From JBOEGW01 sp050633625 (GTDB taxonomy: Bacteria; Pseudomonadota; Alphaproteobacteria; Rhodobacterales; Rhodobacteraceae): DNA of 22,781 nucleotides. The notes under the pieces were generated by a model. That model was not told where the DNA came from, ran no database searches, and saw nothing but the letters and a program-made list of their open reading frames with translations. The translations under genes were made by a program, and so were the position numbers. The DNA lies in assembly GCA_050633625.1 (NCBI GenBank), contig JBOEGW010000020.1, positions 1 through 22,781 of the forward strand, in the 5' to 3' direction. Shown here piece after piece: positions 22,761 to 22,781 of the stretch (its first letter is position 1; each line of letters starts with the position of its first letter).

Positions 22761-22781
22761 ATGGCTAAGGAAAAGTTTGAA
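22761..22781 (+). CDS. tuf: Elongation factor Tu, first seven codons (partial at the right edge)
   Basis: ATG at 22761 is preceded by AAAGGAGG (22747-22754) with 6-nt spacing, the strongest ribosome binding site in the window. The frame reads MAKEKFE, the conserved EF-Tu N-terminus, and position after fusA is the standard str-operon order. Only 21 bases are present, so nothing can be said about copy number (alphaproteobacteria often carry two tuf genes). Confidence 0.9.

Overview
This window looks like a chromosomal contig from an alphaproteobacterium, most likely the Rhodobacterales/Roseobacter group. The evidence is the moderately high GC, the alphaproteobacterial forms of RpoB (1379 aa), RpoC (1424 aa), SecE (66 aa, single-span) and NusG, and a tRNA-Trp upstream of secE. 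Species cannot be named from the sequence alone. The first 19 bases are a Tn5/Nextera transposase mosaic end, so the left edge is a sequencing-library end and not natural DNA. The right edge cuts through the seventh codon of tuf.

Layout. Positions 1-3612 are accessory: a terminator from an unseen upstream gene, a frameshifted membrane-protein remnant (205-950), a ZntB/CorA-type divalent-cation transporter (1004-2011), a CatB/Vat-type hexapeptide acetyltransferase (2118-2783) and, convergent and overlapping by 11 bp, a class I SAM methyltransferase on the minus strand (2773-3612). Then come tRNA-Trp(CCA) (3732-3807) and a 529-aa multi-span membrane protein of no recognised family (3923-5512). 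That protein is a paralogue of the broken ORF at 205-950.

From 5623 the window is the core transcription/translation cluster: secE, nusG, rplK, rplA, a strong terminator, a new promoter with a long rplJ leader, rplJ, rplL, a heavily structured rplL-rpoB spacer, rpoB, rpoC and a bidirectional terminator. Two minus-strand genes follow: a CopD-like four-helix membrane protein (18063-18497) and a small lipoprotein (18619-19245). A near-consensus promoter at 19416-19444 then starts the str operon, rpsL-rpsG-fusA-tuf. The fusA-tuf spacer holds three overlapping, mutually exclusive hairpins.

The core genes supply protein export (SecE), transcription (RpoB, RpoC, NusG), the L11/L1 and L10/L7-L12 ribosomal stalk elements, the 30S decoding-centre and head proteins S12 and S7, and elongation factors G and Tu. 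Each transcription unit seems to be tuned by RNA structure in its spacers. The known antibiotic-target residues checked in RpoB and S12 are wild type. I see no mobile element, CRISPR array, phage gene or defence system. The least explained parts are the paralogous membrane-protein pair, one intact and one decayed, and the RNA structures between the core genes.
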